Shown: positions 25,152-35,597 of the stretch, piece after piece
Layout of the letters: each line of letters opens with the position of its first letter
How positions within the stretch are numbered: the stretch's first letter is position 1
Assembly (NCBI RefSeq): GCF_000308775.1
Contig: NZ_BAGJ01000149.1
Coordinates: 1-64,000 of the forward strand
Direction of reading: 5' to 3'
Source: Nocardia testacea NBRC 100365
GTDB lineage: Bacteria > Actinomycetota > Actinomycetes > Mycobacteriales > Mycobacteriaceae
Length of the DNA: 64,000 nucleotides
Made by a program: the position numbers and the translations under genes
Notes under the pieces: generated by a model
Databases searched by the model: none
What the model was told of the DNA's origin: nothing
Seen by the model: only the letters and a program-made list of their open reading frames with translations

Positions 25152-26666
25152 ATGGCCTACAGCGTCGGATCCCGGCCCCGGGCCGGCACGGTCACCCGCC
25201 TGGTGCAGTGGACCGTCCTCGCCCGCTGGGGGCTGGCGTCGGTCGTCATCGCCGCCCACCTCAGCGGTCTCGCGGTCATCGTGACCCAGCTGGTGCTCAT
25301 CGGCTTTCCCGGTCGCGTCGGCGCCGATCAGCTGAGCGGGCTGATGCTGGTCACCGTCTATCCGATCGTCGCGTCGCTATTGGGGATCGCGCTGGCCGTC
25401 CGCGACCGGATGAGCTATTTCGCCTGGCTGGACAGCTCCCGGAAGCCGACCCCCGAGGAGGCGCGGCGGATCCTGCACCTGCCGCTCGCCATCACGGTGC
25501 GCTCGCTGGTGATGTGGGCACCGGGGGTGGTGCTGTCGGCGGTCCTGCTGGCCGGTCTCACCACCGAGCGGGATCTCACCGTCCTGCTGGCGATGTTCAC
25601 CATCGGCGGGCTCGAATCGGCCGGCCTGACCTATCTGATCGTGGACCGGGTCATCCGGCCCGTGGTGCCGATCGTGGCCGGCGTGCTCGGCGCGACCATG
25701 CACTGGAGTTCGTCGGTGTTCGTCCGGGTGGCGCTGGCCTGGGCGGTATCGGGCGCCATGCCGCTCAGCGCGCTGATCGTGGTGCTGGCCGATCCGGCCA
25801 CCTCCATGGAACATCGGATCCGGACCGGCATCTATCTCGCCGCCATCAGTCTGATCGTCGGAGTGCTGGCCACCTGGGCACTGACCCGGGCCGTCGCCTC
25901 ACCACTGCGGACGCTGCGGATAGCGGTCGACCGGATCACCCGGGGTGATCTGGATGTGCGGGTGTCGGTGGGCAGCGCCAGCGAGATCGGCCGACTGGAA
26001 CATTCGGTGAACGAGATGTCGGCGAACCTGCGCGAACGATTGCGCATGCGGGATGTGTTCGGCCGGCACGTGGGCGAGGAAGTGGCCGAGCGGGCACTCG
26101 CCGGGGGGATCGATCTCACCGGTGACGTGCGGGAGGTTTCGGCGCTGTTCGTCGACGTCACCGGGTCGGTGGCCATCTCCACCGGACTGCCGCCGCAGGA
26201 GTTCGTGGCCAAATTGAACCGGCTCATGGCCACTGTGGTCGCCGCGACCGAGGACAACGACGGACTGGTGAACAAGTTCGAGGGTGACGCGGCGCTGTGT
26301 ATCTTCGGCGCCCCGATCGCGCTGACCGACAACGCGACGCCGGCCCTGCGCGCCGCCCGCCGGATCCGTGACGAGGTGCTGGCGGCGGGCGAACTCGATA
26401 TCGGCATCGGGGTGGCGCGTGGCCGGGTGTTCGCGGGGGACGTCGGCACCGACACCCGCCGGGAGTACACGGTGATCGGGGACGCGGTGAACGCCGCGGC
26501 CCGGCTCACCAGCCGCGCCAAGGAGGTACCGCGGCGCATCCTGGTCTCGCAGAGCGTGGTCGACGCCGCCGCCGCGGGCGAGCGCGCGGAGTGGGTGAAA
26601 TACGGATCCGTCGCATTGCGCGGTATCGACGCACCGACCCCGTGCTGGACCGACCGCGAACACTAG
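25152..26666 (+). CDS. Membrane-bound class III adenylate cyclase with HAMP domain
   Basis: A 504-aa protein resembling the Rv1318c-type cyclases. About six transmembrane segments (28-245) are followed by a HAMP linker (about 240-295) and a class III cyclase domain. Catalytic residues are present: metal Asp335 in LFVDVTGS and Asp379 in KFEGDA, adenine-selecting Lys375 and Asp444 (VIGDAVN), and transition-state Asn447 and Arg451. It should therefore convert ATP to cAMP. It is probably downstream of the hemolysin III gene in the same direction. Confidence 0.9.
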   Translation: MAYSVGSRPRAGTVTRLVQWTVLARWGLASVVIAAHLSGLAVIVTQLVLIGFPGRVGADQLSGLMLVTVYPIVASLLGIALAVRDRMSYFAWLDSSRKPTPEEARRILHLPLAITVRSLVMWAPGVVLSAVLLAGLTTERDLTVLLAMFTIGGLESAGLTYLIVDRVIRPVVPIVAGVLGATMHWSSSVFVRVALAWAVSGAMPLSALIVVLADPATSMEHRIRTGIYLAAISLIVGVLATWALTRAVASPLRTLRIAVDRITRGDLDVRVSVGSASEIGRLEHSVNEMSANLRERLRMRDVFGRHVGEEVAERALAGGIDLTGDVREVSALFVDVTGSVAISTGLPPQEFVAKLNRLMATVVAATEDNDGLVNKFEGDAALCIFGAPIALTDNATPALRAARRIRDEVLAAGELDIGIGVARGRVFAGDVGTDTRREYTVIGDAVNAAARLTSRAKEVPRRILVSQSVVDAAAAGERAEWVKYGSVALRGIDAPTPCWTDREH

Positions 26667-26742
26667 ACGCCGCGCCGAGTGCCGAGGGTGTCGTGGAGAA
26701 CGGTCTACAACCTTCGCGGCAGCTACTCGTCGATGATGGCGG

Positions 26743-27465
26743 TCAGCGCGAGAGCCGGGTGGCGACCTCCGCCACCAGCGCGGCAAGTCCGAACTCGAAC
26801 ACCGCGGCGGCCGTCGCGCTCGTGCCGCGTGGCTCGGCCGCGCCTGCCATGGCGACAACGGTCAATGCCGGGAATCGCTGCGGCCCGTCGAATTCGGCGA
26901 AAACGACGGGATCCAGCACCGGACCCACATGCGTGGGAGAGTCGCACCCGCGCGCCGGGTCGACCTCGAGGCGGGTGACTCCGGAGGTGAAGGCGCTGAC
27001 CGAAAGTAATGTATCGGTCACCAGGTGTACCGGCAGCCCGCCGTCCAGCAGCGCGCGGGTGGCAGCTTCGCCCCAGGCAGCTTCGTTGGGCCCGAGATAG
27101 CGATTACCGGTCCCTACGGCCAGGACCCAGGGATGACGCGTGTAGAGATCACGCATCGCCCGAGCCCAGCGGTCTATGGCCCCCTCCCAGTCCCCCGGCA
27201 GCGCGGGTGGTGTGCCCATGGCGGCGTCGAGCATGAGCGCCACCAGGTCGTCTTTGCTCGGCACGTGCCGATACAACGACATGGTGGCCGCGCCCAACTG
27301 CTTGGCAAGCCGTTGCATGGACAGCGCCCCGATCCCGTCCGCGTCGGCCATCGTGATCGCCTCGGCGACGATCCTGTCACGGCTCAGCGCCGGTCGCGGA
27401 CCACGCCCGGAAGGTTGCTGCCCTGACCACAACAGTCGCGCCAACGGTGCGATCTCGTCGCTCAC
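26743..27465 (-). CDS. TetR/AcrR family transcriptional regulator
   Basis: A 240-aa repressor. The N-terminal HTH covers about residues 26-75 (LSRDRIVAEAITMADADG, then MQRLAKQLGAATMSLYRHV and PSKDDLVALMLDA). The C-terminal part is a ligand-binding TetR_C-type domain. It is divergent from the DUF2306-TrmB/LuxR-like pair, with nested TGCGTAT/ATACGCA palindromes in the shared gap, so it probably represses both itself and that operon. The ligand is unknown. Confidence 0.88.
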   Translation of the reverse strand: MSDEIAPLARLLWSGQQPSGRGPRPALSRDRIVAEAITMADADGIGALSMQRLAKQLGAATMSLYRHVPSKDDLVALMLDAAMGTPPALPGDWEGAIDRWARAMRDLYTRHPWVLAVGTGNRYLGPNEAAWGEAATRALLDGGLPVHLVTDTLLSVSAFTSGVTRLEVDPARGCDSPTHVGPVLDPVVFAEFDGPQRFPALTVVAMAGAAEPRGTSATAAAVFEFGLAALVAEVATRLSR

Positions 27466-27484
27466 CAGCCACTCCTCACATTAT

Positions 27485-27519
27485 TGCGTATGCCATACGC
27501 TACGCGTACGTTATACGCA
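27485..27519. promoter_or_regulatory. TetR operator candidate, nested palindromes
   Basis: GCGTAT-GCC-ATACGC (27486-27500) and GCGTA-CGTTA-TACGC (27504-27518) sit side by side, inside an outer TGCGTAT...ATACGCA palindrome. They lie 20 bp before the tetR start and about 37 bp before the DUF2306 start, an ideal repressor site for both. Confidence 0.75.
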
Positions 27520-27555
27520 GAATCTCGCTTCCTCGGCTCCCCCGGATGGTCCCTC

Positions 27556-28263
27556 ATGACTTTTTCGACCCGGCGATCACCGCGCTCCGCCCACTCCGAT
27601 CCCCGCCCCGCCTGGTGGCGGCGCCCGTGGACGGGGCCGCTACTGGTACTGGTCCTGGCTTTCGTCGCATTCTCACTTCCCCCCTATCTCACCTTCGACC
27701 GGTCGCAGTCCCGAGTGCCCGACGCGGGTTTCGCCCTGCATTATCCACTGCTGGTGATCCACGTGATCTGCGGTTCGGTGGCCATCCTGACCTGCGGATT
27801 CCAGGTGTGGCCTTGGTTTCGGACGCACTACCGCCCACTGCATCGGCTTCTCGGCCGCTGCTACGTGTTCGCAGGCGTCCTCCCGGCCGGTCTCACCGGA
27901 TTGGTCATCGGCGCGACCAGCCCGTTCGGCCCGGTCGCCCGGGTCAGCAATGTGATGCTGTCGGCCCTCTGGCTGCTGACGACGATCGCAGGCCTGCGTG
28001 CGGCCCGGCAGCGCCGGATCGGCGACCATCGCCGCTGGATGATTCGCAGCTTCGCACTGACCCTGTCCATCATTCTCAACCGCATTCTCGGCGCGATCCT
28101 GCTCGTGACGCTGGAACCCCTCTCGGCCACCACGTTCCACGGTGACGAGGATCTTCTTGTCCAAACCATCGCGGGGATCGGTACCTGGCTGGGCTGGACC
28201 CTGTCACTGCTGACGGCACAGTGGTGGCTCGACCGGCGGCCCCGCCCGGCAGGTGCACGATGA
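27556..28263 (+). CDS. DUF2306 membrane protein
   Basis: A 235-aa integral membrane protein with about six hydrophobic segments and short basic loops. The pattern (HYPLLVIHVICGSVAILTCG, RPLHRLLGRCYVFAGV, GDHRRWMIRSFALTLSIILN) fits DUF2306, a predicted membrane family of unknown function with conserved His residues reminiscent of haem-binding bundles. The ATG at 27556 is chosen because the upstream TTG-started extension would overlap the operator. It is coupled by an ATGA overlap to the next gene and probably controlled by the divergent TetR protein. Confidence 0.75.
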   Translation: MTFSTRRSPRSAHSDPRPAWWRRPWTGPLLVLVLAFVAFSLPPYLTFDRSQSRVPDAGFALHYPLLVIHVICGSVAILTCGFQVWPWFRTHYRPLHRLLGRCYVFAGVLPAGLTGLVIGATSPFGPVARVSNVMLSALWLLTTIAGLRAARQRRIGDHRRWMIRSFALTLSIILNRILGAILLVTLEPLSATTFHGDEDLLVQTIAGIGTWLGWTLSLLTAQWWLDRRPRPAGAR

Positions 28264-29147
28264 CGCCGGGCCGGCCGGGCCTCACGGCCGATCAGAAACG
28301 CATTTATCGGCATCTGCTCCGGGGCCGCGGACTGCCGGAACCGCCGACGCACACCACCCGTGCCGTGGTCGCCGAACTGCGCACCCTGGGACTGTTACAC
28401 GATGACCTGACCGCCGTCGCCCCGGCCGAAGCCGTGGCAGATCTCGTCCGGCAACGTCTTTCGGACTCGTTGCACCAACTGGCGGGACTGTCCACCGTGT
28501 GGGAGGTGCTCCAGGATCTGGGCGAAGAACAGCAGACGGGCCGGCCGGTCGAGCCTGTCGAGGTCCTGGAGAGCCACGACGCGCGACGACGTATCCGCGA
28601 GCTGTTGCTCCGGGGGCCGGGGGAACTGCTCTCGGCGTGGGGCAGACCAGGCCGGGAACCGATCGAGACGGCGAGCGTCGGAGCGAACCCGGCCGCGGTC
28701 CACCGGGTGCTGGTGTCACCCGAGGCGATGGAAGACCCGGGGCAGGCCGAGTATGTGCGCCGCAGTGCTGTACTCGGTGTGTCACATCGGGTGTTCCCGC
28801 GGCCGTTCGGTCCGCTGGTGATCGTCAACCGATCGGTCGCCTACACCGCCGCCGTGGACGATGGGTCCGTGCTGCAGATCCGGCAGGCCACCCTGGCCGG
28901 ATTCCTTGCCGAGGTCTTCGACCAGGCGTGGGACCTCGGTCACGAGATCACCGAGGCACCCTTCTCTCCCATCGAACGCCGGGTTTTGCAGGCCTTGACC
29001 TGCCACGACACCGACGACACCGCGGCGCGATCGATCAATGTCTCAGTGCGGAAGTTCCGTTCGCACGTGGCGGCGGTGATGGACCGGCTGGGTGCGCGCA
29101 CCCGGTTCCAGGCCGCGCTGGCGGCGAAGGAGAAAGGGTGGCTGTGA
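28260..29147 (+). CDS. TrmB/LuxR-like transcriptional regulator
   Basis: A 295-aa putative regulator. The N-terminus (TADQKRIYRHLLRGRGLPEPPTH) looks like a TrmB-type winged helix. The middle may be a sensor domain. The C-terminus (about 235-293) is a LuxR-type HTH: FSPIERRVLQALTCHDTDD, ARSINVSVRKFRSHVAAVMD, RLGARTRFQAALAAKEKGWL. The start overlaps the DUF2306 stop (ATGA), so it is translated with it. Its targets are unknown. Confidence 0.75.
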   Translation: MTPGRPGLTADQKRIYRHLLRGRGLPEPPTHTTRAVVAELRTLGLLHDDLTAVAPAEAVADLVRQRLSDSLHQLAGLSTVWEVLQDLGEEQQTGRPVEPVEVLESHDARRRIRELLLRGPGELLSAWGRPGREPIETASVGANPAAVHRVLVSPEAMEDPGQAEYVRRSAVLGVSHRVFPRPFGPLVIVNRSVAYTAAVDDGSVLQIRQATLAGFLAEVFDQAWDLGHEITEAPFSPIERRVLQALTCHDTDDTAARSINVSVRKFRSHVAAVMDRLGARTRFQAALAAKEKGWL

Positions 29148-29207
29148 CGTCGCAGTCGGGTAGTTATGCCCGGAATGTCCGCCGAGGAAAATGGGCGGCT
29201 GCGCCGG

Positions 29208-30089
29208 TCACATTGTCCGGGCGAAGTGGGCCGCGGCCGTGTCGACAGCAATCGTGACCTGGGGTTCCTGGTCATAGAAGTCGAATTGGGTGCCCTCGGT
29301 CCACAGGAAGTCCTTCGGTCCGGCGAGTCCGGAGTGGAAGCGTCGGGCGCCGTCGGGAATGGCCGCGTCTTCGCTGTGGACGAGTACGGTCGGCTGCGTA
29401 ATGCGGGTGGCGGCCGCGATCGCGTCGTGGGTGAGCCAGTCGACCCAGGACATCACGGCGAATCGATTGGGCCAGGCAGGGATGCCGCCGCGCGCCGGAT
29501 CGAGATAGAAATCGATCTCGTACGGCATGGCCGCGTTGTCTGCGGCGCTGCCCACAACAGGCACGTAGTCGATCTCTCCGGTCTCTTCGAACCGCGCCCG
29601 GGCGCGGCGGCCTGCCTCGATCCGGGCGGCCACCTCATCGGCGCCGCCGTACGCCTGCTCGCATACCGCTGCGTCGTGCAGCCACGGAGCGACCAGCGCC
29701 AGCGATTTCACGCGGGGGTCCACCGCGGCATTGCCCGCCATATACATGGCGGCTGCGCAGATACCCAGCGCCCCGATACGCTCGGCGTCGACGACGTCGA
29801 GCGTGGCGAGGAAACCGACGGCATGGCCGATATCGTCGATCTTTCGCTGCGGCGACTCGACGTCGCGGGGCTCACCGGCCGATTCGCCGAACCCGGTGAA
29901 GTCGAAGGAGAGGGCCGCGTATCCCTTGTCGGCGAGCCGCTGGGCGTAGCGGTCGGCCATCATCTCCTTGACGCTGGTCCAGGTACCCGCGACCACCACG
30001 CCGGGCGCCGGTGCGGTGGTGTCGGTGTCGGGCAGGAACAGGTTTCCGACGAGTTCGACCCCATCGCTGACGAATTCGACCTTCTTCAC
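29208..30089 (-). CDS. Alpha/beta hydrolase, dienelactone hydrolase-like
   Basis: A 293-aa alpha/beta hydrolase. The nucleophile elbow reads GICAAAMYM, with cysteine in place of the common serine, as in dienelactone hydrolases. The oxyanion region is VVVAGTWTSVKEMM, followed by YAALSFDFTGFGESAGEP. Candidate acid and base are in VLVHSEDAAIP and near GTQFDFYD. The substrate is unknown. It precedes, on the same strand, nothing obvious; the NTF2-like and SDR genes lie upstream in the same direction and may share transcription. Confidence 0.82.
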   Translation of the reverse strand: MKKVEFVSDGVELVGNLFLPDTDTTAPAPGVVVAGTWTSVKEMMADRYAQRLADKGYAALSFDFTGFGESAGEPRDVESPQRKIDDIGHAVGFLATLDVVDAERIGALGICAAAMYMAGNAAVDPRVKSLALVAPWLHDAAVCEQAYGGADEVAARIEAGRRARARFEETGEIDYVPVVGSAADNAAMPYEIDFYLDPARGGIPAWPNRFAVMSWVDWLTHDAIAAATRITQPTVLVHSEDAAIPDGARRFHSGLAGPKDFLWTEGTQFDFYDQEPQVTIAVDTAAAHFARTM

Positions 30090-30135
30090 ACATCCTCCTC
30101 ATTGTCGGTCACCGATCGCGCCGAGCGAGTCCGGT

Positions 30136-30564
30136 TCATGCGGGTAGCAGACGCCTGTTGCCGTCCCCCCACGCGGGGGTCATCACCAGACCCCGGATCC
30201 GCCAACCACCGGCGACGCGCACGAGGTCGAACCGGTAGCTGCCGCCCAGTGTCCACAGCGATGCGCCGAACTCGTCGTTGCCACGATGGGTCGCCTGGAA
30301 GGAGGCCGTGCATACGGCGGTGTCGCCGTCGATATCGACCAGATGGTTCGTCAGCAGATGCTGAGTGGCCTCGAACCCGCCGAGCGCGTCACGCCATGCT
30401 GCGGTGATCTGTGGTGGGGTGAGTACGACCGGCTCACCGCCGTTGAGACCGGTGTAGTCCAGAGTCACTCGATCGGCGAAAACCTGTTCGAGAGCAGCCC
30501 ACTCACGATGGTCGGTGTGCCAGGCCATGCGGGTGCAGGTGTCGATGATATCGAGACGATCCAT
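30136..30564 (-). CDS. Nuclear transport factor 2 / SnoaL-like protein
   Basis: A 142-aa protein with the NTF2-like fold: MDRLDIIDTCTRMAWHTDHR at the start, then WAALEQVFADRVTLDYTGLN and a conserved ATQHLLTNHLVDIDGDTAVC strand. The C-terminus WTLGGSYRFDLVRVAGGWRI is typical. Members are small enzymes or binding proteins. The ATG at 30564 is chosen; the longer upstream frame is Arg/Pro-rich. It is flanked by the hydrolase and SDR genes on the same strand. Confidence 0.82.
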   Translation of the reverse strand: MDRLDIIDTCTRMAWHTDHREWAALEQVFADRVTLDYTGLNGGEPVVLTPPQITAAWRDALGGFEATQHLLTNHLVDIDGDTAVCTASFQATHRGNDEFGASLWTLGGSYRFDLVRVAGGWRIRGLVMTPAWGDGNRRLLPA

Positions 30565-30640
30565 ATAACGATTCTTGCTGTGAGGTAACCGCTTCCGGAA
30601 CGCGAATCGCTGCACGATCGGTTGCAGGAAGCTGCAGCGG

Positions 30641-31477
30641 TCAGCGCCGGGTGAAGGACGCGGCGTGGGCGGTCGCCCAGTCGGTGAAGGTGCGCGGCGC
30701 TCGGCCGGTGACGGTCGCAACGGTCGGATACACCACGGATTCGTCGAGCGAGCCATCGATGTAGAAGTCGGTGAACGCTGCGGCGTACTGCGCGGGAACA
30801 GTAGCGGCGAGCTCGGCGCGGGTTTCCTCGTCGGTGAGTTCCCGGCACACCAGCGGCCGCCCGAGGGTTTCGGCCAAGATCGCGACCTGATCGGCGGGAT
30901 ACAGTGCCTCGGGTCCGGTCAGATCCAGGACCTCGCCGGTCAGATCCATTCCGGTGAGCGCCCGGGCCGCGACCGCCGCGATATCGGCCGGATCGATTGC
31001 CGCCAGCGCTACCCGCGGAAATTGCACGCGCACGACGTCTCCGACCGCCAGCTGAGGCAGCCAGCGCAAGGTATTCGACATGAATGCCCGCGCACGCAGC
31101 ATCGTCCAGGCCAAGCCGGACTCGCGCACCGCGCGCTCGGAGTCGGCCATGGAGCGGGCGATCACATTGCCGGTGTGGGCGATACCCGCCGAGCCGTTCG
31201 ACAGCAGTACGACATGCTCCACCCCGGCAGCTTCGGCCACATCCAGCAACGTGGACATCTGGGAGTACCCCGGCATCAGATACATCGCGCGCACATTCTC
31301 CAGCGCCCCGGCCATCGACTCCGGATCGTCGAGGTCACCGACCACCGGCGTCACGCCTGAAGGAAAAGTCGTCGAATCGTGTTTCCGGACAAGGGCTTTG
31401 AGCGGCTGCCCGGCGTTCGCCAGTTGCGCTACCAGTTCCGAACCGACATTGCCGGTGGCGCCGGTCACCAGAATCAT
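30641..31477 (-). CDS. NmrA-like SDR / NAD(P)H-binding protein
   Basis: A 278-aa atypical short-chain dehydrogenase. The Rossmann motif ILVTGATGNVGSELVAQL sits at the N-terminus, followed by VVGDLDDPESM and a region without the classical YxxxK catalytic pair. This is typical of NmrA or NADPH-quinone reductase QOR2-like proteins. The ATG at 31477 is preceded by GAGGAGAG. A three-half-site repeat at 31564-31592 lies about 90 bp upstream and may regulate it. Confidence 0.87.
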   Translation of the reverse strand: MILVTGATGNVGSELVAQLANAGQPLKALVRKHDSTTFPSGVTPVVGDLDDPESMAGALENVRAMYLMPGYSQMSTLLDVAEAAGVEHVVLLSNGSAGIAHTGNVIARSMADSERAVRESGLAWTMLRARAFMSNTLRWLPQLAVGDVVRVQFPRVALAAIDPADIAAVAARALTGMDLTGEVLDLTGPEALYPADQVAILAETLGRPLVCRELTDEETRAELAATVPAQYAAAFTDFYIDGSLDESVVYPTVATVTGRAPRTFTDWATAHAASFTRR

Positions 31478-31563
31478 GAACTCTCCTCGTTCGCGCATCC
31501 CACCCGGGTGATCGGGCTGTCCACACACTCTCGCTCAGATCCGGCCCGTATCGAAGAGAACCA

Positions 31564-31592
31564 CCTGCACGAAGCGTGCAGGAACCTGCACG
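31564..31592. promoter_or_regulatory. Three-half-site operator CCTGCACG
   Basis: CCTGCACG, 3 bp, CGTGCAGG, 2 bp, CCTGCACG. The first two form a perfect palindrome; the third is a direct repeat. It lies in the promoter region of the SDR gene. The cognate regulator is unknown. Confidence 0.65.
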
Positions 31593-31680
31593 CCGGAACC
31601 GAGAACCGCCACTGCCGGCTTCGTGCTCGTAACGGCCACCCGCCGGAGCGCCGCACAAGCGGTCGTGTACGGCCCGGACC

Positions 31681-32652
31681 CTAGGGCGTTTCGTAGCGGG
31701 CGACGATCGCGGCGGCGCGATCACGCAGACAGGTGCGCAAGGACTGCGGCGCCAGGACTTCCGCGTCCGTGGTGAGCTGCCACAGCGCCCATTCGGCGTG
31801 CCGCGCGTCCTGGAAGGTCACCTCCAGCCGCAACCAGCCGTCCGCGTCGGCTTCCTCGGCGCGGACGGCCAGCGCGGTGCCCACCAGCTCCGCGCGCCGC
31901 GCCGGGTCGACCCGGACCGATACGGCGATCCGGTCGCCACCGTTGCGGAATCGGGTGCTGTGTTCCTTCCAGGCGCGGCTCAGATCGACCCGCTCCGAGC
32001 GTTCGGCAGGTTCGGGAAGTGCTGCTGCCGCCAGCATCCGGGACAGCCGATAGGTACGTTCCGCGCCGGATCTCGTGGCCAGCAGATAGCCCTGGCCGCG
32101 CACCGTGACCAGGCCGATCGGGTCGACTGTGCGCCACTGCGGGTCCCGGTCGACAGCCGCGTAGTGGATACGCAGCCTGGTTCCGGCGAGCACCGCGCGC
32201 CGGACCTCGGCCGATATGCCGCCGGGTACCTCGTCGGTGATCAGCCGGCGCGACAACAGATCGGCGTCCGGGTCGATGAGCAATCGTTCGGCCGCGTCGG
32301 CCGCGGTGTTCCGGTAGCTCTCCGGCAGTGCGTCGACCACCTTGAGCATGGCCGAGGCGAGTGCCGAACCGAGACCGAATGCCTGCGTGCCGCGCCGCGA
32401 ACCGGCGACCAGGAGGGCGAGCGCCTCGTCGTGGTTCAGCCCGGTGAGTTCGGTCCGGAATCCGGGCAACAATGCGAAACCGCCGTGCCGGCCGCGCTCG
32501 GCGTAGACCGGGACACCGGCCGCGGACAGCGCCTCGATATCACGCAGCACAGTGCGGGTGGACACTTCCAGCTCTTCGGCCAGTTCGGTGGCGGTCAGGC
32601 GACCGCGCTGACGCAGCAGCAGCGCCAGTGACACCAACCGGTCTGCCCGCAT
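31681..32652 (-). CDS. WYL-domain (YafY family) transcriptional regulator
   Basis: A 323-aa regulator. The N-terminal HTH_11 helix-turn-helix covers residues 1-55 (MRADRLVSLALLLRQRGRL, then TATELAEELEVSTRTVLRDIE). A WYL sensor domain follows at about 150-230 (LRIHYAAVDRDPQWRTVDP, LVTVRGQGYLLATR), and a WCX C-terminal extension ends the protein. It is divergent from the RidA gene with an ACACGACA/TGTCGTGT palindrome between them. WYL proteins often respond to nucleic-acid ligands or small molecules. Confidence 0.92.
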   Translation of the reverse strand: MRADRLVSLALLLRQRGRLTATELAEELEVSTRTVLRDIEALSAAGVPVYAERGRHGGFALLPGFRTELTGLNHDEALALLVAGSRRGTQAFGLGSALASAMLKVVDALPESYRNTAADAAERLLIDPDADLLSRRLITDEVPGGISAEVRRAVLAGTRLRIHYAAVDRDPQWRTVDPIGLVTVRGQGYLLATRSGAERTYRLSRMLAAAALPEPAERSERVDLSRAWKEHSTRFRNGGDRIAVSVRVDPARRAELVGTALAVRAEEADADGWLRLEVTFQDARHAEWALWQLTTDAEVLAPQSLRTCLRDRAAAIVARYETP

Positions 32653-32670
32653 GCGGAAACCCTACCGAAT

Positions 32671-32691
32671 ACACGACACAGGATGTCGTGT
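32671..32691. promoter_or_regulatory. YafY/WYL-type operator ACACGACA-N5-TGTCGTGT
   Basis: A perfect 8-bp palindrome with a 5-bp spacer lies 18 bp before the WYL regulator start and about 90 bp before ridA. The GACA-N5-TGTC core and the position fit autoregulation by the adjacent YafY-family protein. Confidence 0.7.
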
Positions 32692-32780
32692 TTTGTCGGC
32701 AGGCTTGCCACCACGGCGTCGCGGACCGCGGCTGCCGCACCAATGGACGGACGTCCTACACCGAATCGAATGGAGCTGAT

Positions 32781-33182
32781 GTGACAGTGGAACGAACGGC
32801 GGTCAACCCGGTGACATGGTCGAAGGAGATGGGGTTCAACCAAGGCGAGCTCGTCTCCGGCCACACCCGGACCCTGTACTGCTCGGGACAGACGGCGATG
32901 GGCGACGACGGCACACCGCAGCATGCCGGTGACATGGCGGCCCAGTTGGCATCGAGCCTCGACAACCTGGCGGCCGTGCTCGGCGAGGCCGGTATGTCCC
33001 TGGCGAATCTCGTACGGCTCAACGTCTACACCACCGACGTCGATCTGGTCTTCCAGCACTACGGCCTGCTCGCCGCACGGCTGGGCGCATCCGGCGTGGC
33101 ACCGGCCACCACGATGCTCGGGGTGACCCGGCTGGCGATCCCCGGCCTTCTGGTGGAACTCGAGGGGACCGCCGTCGACTGA
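32781..33182 (+). CDS. RidA family protein
   Basis: A 133-aa member of the RidA/YjgF/UK114 family, which hydrolyses reactive enamine/imine intermediates from PLP enzymes. It shows LYCSGQTAMGDDGTPQHAGD, LASSLDNLAAVLGEAGMSLA and NLVRLNVYTTDVDLVF. The canonical C-terminal Arg-Glu pair is not fully visible: the end reads ATTMLGVTRLAIPGLLVELEG. The GTG at 32781 follows GGAG with suitable spacing; GTG 32787 is an alternative. It is divergent from the WYL regulator and likely controlled by it. Confidence 0.88.
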   Translation: MTVERTAVNPVTWSKEMGFNQGELVSGHTRTLYCSGQTAMGDDGTPQHAGDMAAQLASSLDNLAAVLGEAGMSLANLVRLNVYTTDVDLVFQHYGLLAARLGASGVAPATTMLGVTRLAIPGLLVELEGTAVD

Positions 33183-33379
33183 TCCCCGGCCGCCCAGCGC
33201 GGCCTACAGTGCGCGACGTGCCGGTAGCCGGTAGCCGGGATACCGATGACACGGGCCGACGGCACAGCGGACGGCGTGGAAGCCGGATCCGGTCGCACCT
33301 CGCGACCGGCCGCACAGCACGACCGGCTACCGGCGACATGCTCCCGGCGCGTCTCTGCCGTCACCGGTCTCCGGCACTC

Positions 33380-35434
<2,055 letters not shown>

Positions 35435-35597
35435 GCCCTCCAGCCTTCCACAGTCACCCGCGACCGCGCCCCGGCAAACCGGTGCACGATCTCTCGACAG
35501 CCGGGTCTCGCTGATCAGTTGACCACCACTGCGGATTCGACAGCCTGGCCACCTCTTGCCCACCCTCCCGCGCCCAGAAGCCCGTTGAAAACAGGTT

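Noticed and set aside
29166..30407. 413-codon + strand frame over the hydrolase and NTF2-like genes
   Set aside because: Antisense to two genes with clear folds; Gly/Arg/His-rich composition.
35435..35597. Possible site-specific recombination site just outside the left duplication
   Set aside because: Only a weak TGAAA/TTTCA repeat is visible; nothing matches the right island end beyond the 165-bp duplication.
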